Shown here: positions 21,635 to 23,944 of the stretch, piece by piece | Position numbering within the stretch: the first letter of the stretch is position 1 | How the letters are laid out: every line of letters begins with the position of its first letter | Origin: an uncultured Collinsella sp. | Lineage (GTDB): Bacteria > Actinomycetota > Coriobacteriia > Coriobacteriales > Coriobacteriaceae | Direction of reading: 5' to 3' | Assembly (NCBI GenBank): GCA_934646965.1 | Contig: CAKUEZ010000021.1 | Location: 1-23,944, forward strand | DNA length: 23,944 nucleotides | Translations under genes and position numbers: made by a program | The notes under the pieces: model-generated | Databases searched by the model: none | Seen by the model: the letters and a program-made list of their open reading frames with translations, nothing else | What the model was told of the DNA's origin: nothing

Positions 21635-23212
21635 TTAGGCACCGTACGGGTTGCGGTCGCGTTCGATGCGTTGGCGGATGTGGGCGTATTCGATAATCAG
21701 CAGCACCAGCAGCAGCGCCATGATCGCCAGGTAGCTCACCACGGCGCCCATCAGGCCTAGCAGGTTGATGAGGATCACCGGCAGCACTACGCTCACGGCG
21801 AAGCAGATCAGGTAGATCTTGGTGACGTCGCCGGCGTGACGCAGCACTGTGATGATGGCGTAGATAAAGTCGATTGCCGCGGTGACGCCGCCGGCGACAA
21901 CCATCAGCAGTGCCAGCGTGCGGTAGCGCTCAAAGTTAAGGCCGTACATAAAGCTCATGATGGGGATGCCGGGGCCCGCCATAAATGCGGCGCACAGGCC
22001 GGTAATGACGACGACGAGCGCCATGACGGCAACAATAATCAAGTCAAAGCGGCGACGTTTGCGCGGGTTTGCCCAGATGCTCGACAGGCGTAGGAGCTGC
22101 GGTTTATAGACAAATCCAATGCTCAGCAAAATAGCCTGCGCCGGAAAGAACAGCGCATTAAAGTACAGCTGATATTTGTAGGAGAGTGTGCCTTCCATCA
22201 CAAACTTTGGCATGCTCTCGATAAGGTTGAACAGGAACAGCGCGCCAAAGAGCGGGGCGCACTGGACAAACAGATGGCCGACCTCGCGTAGACTCACGCG
22301 GCGCGATTTTTCGGTCTCGAGCAGGGCGAGCGGGGCAGTGACCAGCACGAGCGAGGCGATCGCGGCGACGCCCATGGCCATGGCGGCGATGGGCATGCTG
22401 CGCGTGAGGAACAGCGCCACGGTAAAGACCGCGAGGACGCCGACGGAACGCAGCGTTTGGCTCATGCCGGCCAGGTAGAGCTTGTCGGCCTGCTGCAGGC
22501 GCCCCTCGTACACGTCGGCGACGCCGTCGACAACCTTATAGAGGTAGACGCCCAGGCCGATCGTGGCCATCTGTGCGTCGTAGCCGCGGGCGCTGCTGTA
22601 CACGAGGCCGCACGCCAGCGCGAGTACTCCGCAAAGCCAGCGGTTGAGCTGGTAGGAAGCGAAGGAAGTCTTCTCGTCGATGTCCGAGACCTGATAATTG
22701 CGCACGCCGTAGTTACACGCGATCATGATGAGCGTGCCGGTGGCAAAGGCCATCGAGAACTTGCCGGCCTCCTCGGCGCCCACGAGTTGCGTGGACACAA
22801 TGGTGAGCAGCGGAAACGACATGCCCCATACGGCGGTGCCCAGGGTGTTCCACAGGTAGTCGCGGCGGGTGGCGTGCTCCTCGTACTCGGCTTCTTGCGT
22901 GGAGAAGCCGCCGCCGTAGACGGCTCCGAGCAGGCGGTTCCACCAGGCGTCGACCATGCGACGGATGGGGCCGGGCTCGCGCTCGTGCTCGCGGCGACGG
23001 CGCGTGGCCTGGCCGCTGTCGGGCCCGCCGGCGTTGCGCTGGCTCAGTTCCTGGATGCGCGCGAGCTCCTCGGCGGTGTGCGAGGCGGGGAACAGGCCGT
23101 TCTCGATGCGTCCGCCCTGGCCGTGTGCCCCGTCGCCCAACACAGTGGGGTCGGCGACGCCGTTGTGGCGGGCGACGGCGCGGCGGATGCTATCGAGGGG
23201 CGTGATGCTCAA
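21635..23212 (-). CDS. Polysaccharide flippase-like membrane protein (MOP/MATE-MviN superfamily), 525 aa, TTG start
   Basis: Integral membrane protein. A hydrophilic N-terminal region of ~115 residues (including RRRREHEREPGPIRR) is followed by about 12 helices with the layout of Wzx/O-antigen flippases: LWNTLGTAVWGMSFPLLTIV, GKFSMAFATGTLIMIACNYGVRNYQVSDI, then repeated hydrophobic segments to the C-terminus. Such proteins move lipid-linked oligosaccharides across the membrane. The TTG at 23212 is chosen because GAAAGGA stands 6 nt before it and the rest of the upstream open frame looks non-coding. The long charged N-terminus is unusual for flippases and may be a cytosolic partner site. No glycosyltransferases are near in this window, so the substrate is unknown. 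Confidence 0.8.
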   Translation of the reverse strand: MSITPLDSIRRAVARHNGVADPTVLGDGAHGQGGRIENGLFPASHTAEELARIQELSQRNAGGPDSGQATRRRREHEREPGPIRRMVDAWWNRLLGAVYGGGFSTQEAEYEEHATRRDYLWNTLGTAVWGMSFPLLTIVSTQLVGAEEAGKFSMAFATGTLIMIACNYGVRNYQVSDIDEKTSFASYQLNRWLCGVLALACGLVYSSARGYDAQMATIGLGVYLYKVVDGVADVYEGRLQQADKLYLAGMSQTLRSVGVLAVFTVALFLTRSMPIAAMAMGVAAIASLVLVTAPLALLETEKSRRVSLREVGHLFVQCAPLFGALFLFNLIESMPKFVMEGTLSYKYQLYFNALFFPAQAILLSIGFVYKPQLLRLSSIWANPRKRRRFDLIIVAVMALVVVITGLCAAFMAGPGIPIMSFMYGLNFERYRTLALLMVVAGGVTAAIDFIYAIITVLRHAGDVTKIYLICFAVSVVLPVILINLLGLMGAVVSYLAIMALLLVLLIIEYAHIRQRIERDRNPYGA

Positions 23213-23270
23213 GGTGGTTCCTTTCTGTTGCTGCGCTCTAGTATAGCCGCGAAGGTATCGATTCGTGTTT

Positions 23271-23287
23271 TTGAACAGGTTGTTCAA
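23271..23287. promoter_or_regulatory. Inverted-repeat operator candidate in the flippase/lactate-permease divergent region
   Basis: TTGAACA and TGTTCAA are exact reverse complements with a 3-nt spacer (GGT). It sits 59 bp upstream of the flippase TTG and 104 bp upstream of the permease ATG. The regulator is unknown; GntR- or LacI-like sites have comparable size. Confidence 0.4.
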
Positions 23288-23390
23288 TATATTCGGCAGG
23301 CGGCAGCAATTTGTCGGTAAGCGTACGGTATTCTGTTGAGGTTTTGTGACACCCCGATGCCGCCCTCGCGGTACCAAGGAGCTTTTACCC

Positions 23391-23944
23391 ATGGACGTCG
23401 CCGCATTTTTGCTGGCTCTTGTGCCGATCATCTGGCTTGTCGTGATGCTGCTGTGCTTTAAGTGGCCAGCTTGGAAAGCCGCCATCGGCTCGTTTGTTCT
23501 TTCGTGCGTGCTCGCCTTTGCGTGGTGGCACCTGCCGGCGGCTCAGATCGCCACGGCCTCGCTCGAGGGCTTTTTGATGGCCCTGTGGCCCATCGTGCTG
23601 GTGATTATCGCCGCGGTCTTTACGTATAACCTGTGCGTGCGCACGGGCGCCATGGACGTGATCAGCAGCATGATCACCTCCATCAGCAGCGACCGTCGTC
23701 TGCTGGCGCTGCTCGTGGCCTGGTGCTTCGGTGGCTTTATGGAGGGCATGGCCGGCTTTGGTACCGCCGTTGCCATTCCCGCCGGCATGCTCGCGGGCCT
23801 GGGTTTTGAGGCCGTGCCCGCCGTGCTCATCTGTCTGCTGGCCAATGGCGTGCCCACGCCCTACGGCTCCATCGGTATCCCGACGGTGTCCGTTGCCGAC
23901 CTGGTCGGTCTGGATTCCCTGCACCTGGCGACTGTTCAGCTGGT
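23391..23944 (+). CDS. lctP: L-lactate permease (LctP family), 5' part, cut by window end
   Basis: Lactate:H+ symporter of the inner membrane, first ~184 residues visible. Hydrophobic helices follow one another from the N-terminus (AAFLLALVPIIWLVVMLLCF, then IGSFVLSCVLAFAWW and LWPIVLVIIAAVFTYNL). The signature GFMEGMAGFGTAVAIPAGML (near residues 116-135) is the strongest mark of the LctP/LldP family, followed by LLANGVPTPYGSIGIP. Glycolate/lactate specificity cannot be told. AAGGAG stands 9 nt before the ATG. It is divergent from the flippase gene, with an inverted-repeat site between them. The usual partner genes (lactate dehydrogenase or lutABC/lldEFG) would be outside the window. Confidence 0.93.
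   Translation, partial: MDVAAFLLALVPIIWLVVMLLCFKWPAWKAAIGSFVLSCVLAFAWWHLPAAQIATASLEGFLMALWPIVLVIIAAVFTYNLCVRTGAMDVISSMITSISSDRRLLALLVAWCFGGFMEGMAGFGTAVAIPAGMLAGLGFEAVPAVLICLLANGVPTPYGSIGIPTVSVADLVGLDSLHLATVQL

Noticed and set aside
1..23944. tRNA, rRNA, CRISPR array, IS element or phage genes
   Set aside because: None seen: no cloverleaf-like segments, regularly spaced repeats, transposase or integrase motifs by eye.

Overview
The window is high-GC (roughly 60-65% in most genes), gene-dense bacterial DNA. It looks like an actinobacterial gut commensal of the class Coriobacteriia, most likely Collinsella or a close relative. This rests on GC content, Shine-Dalgarno style (AAGGAG/GAAAGG), the metabolic gene types, and two members of a hypothetical-protein family with a nuclease-like core that I recall as expanded in this class. 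It is recognition, not a database match. No rRNA, tRNA, CRISPR array, transposase or integrase gene was seen.

Layout. (1) 1-2483, minus strand: a metal-stress operon with an ArsR/SmtB-type repressor, a free-standing heavy-metal-associated (HMA) domain protein and a CPC-type P1B ATPase cut by the window edge. Three copies of one operator sequence lie in it. (2) 2484-4533: a lower-GC island with one hypothetical nuclease-like protein, flanked by two inverted-repeat elements that share a ~25-bp motif. (3) 4534-7967: a DEDDh exonuclease, a divergent His-rich metal exporter of the ArsP_2 type, and an HdeD-like/YaiI-like pair. A paired-hairpin repeat separates convergent genes. (4) 8232-10178, plus strand: a nitroreductase-like protein with an iron-box-like site upstream, then two tandem histidine phosphatases. 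(5) 10320-12263, minus strand: an M20 peptidase followed by a short DUF1015-like protein. (6) 12418-13817: the second member of the nuclease-like family, followed by an inverted-repeat element. (7) 13818-16179, minus strand: serC-serA, two consecutive steps of serine biosynthesis. (8) 16322-18413, minus strand: a lower-GC pair made of a MazG-like nucleotide pyrophosphohydrolase and a GIY-YIG nuclease fused to a DUF2075 helicase. The two genes overlap by 8 nt. (9) 18530-23944: a small conserved-looking protein, a K+/H+ antiporter with RCK_C domains, a PPP-type phosphatase, a candidate structured RNA, a polysaccharide-flippase-like membrane protein, and the start of an L-lactate permease.

The best candidates for something little described are the MazG/GIY-YIG-DUF2075 pair (8), which looks like a defence or nucleic-acid-surveillance module, and the element at 21445-21581. 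All four mismatches in its 19-bp outer helix become G-U pairs if it is transcribed from the minus strand. Less strong but notable are the repeat-flanked nuclease-like gene (2) and the DtxR/IdeR-like box at 8185-8203.
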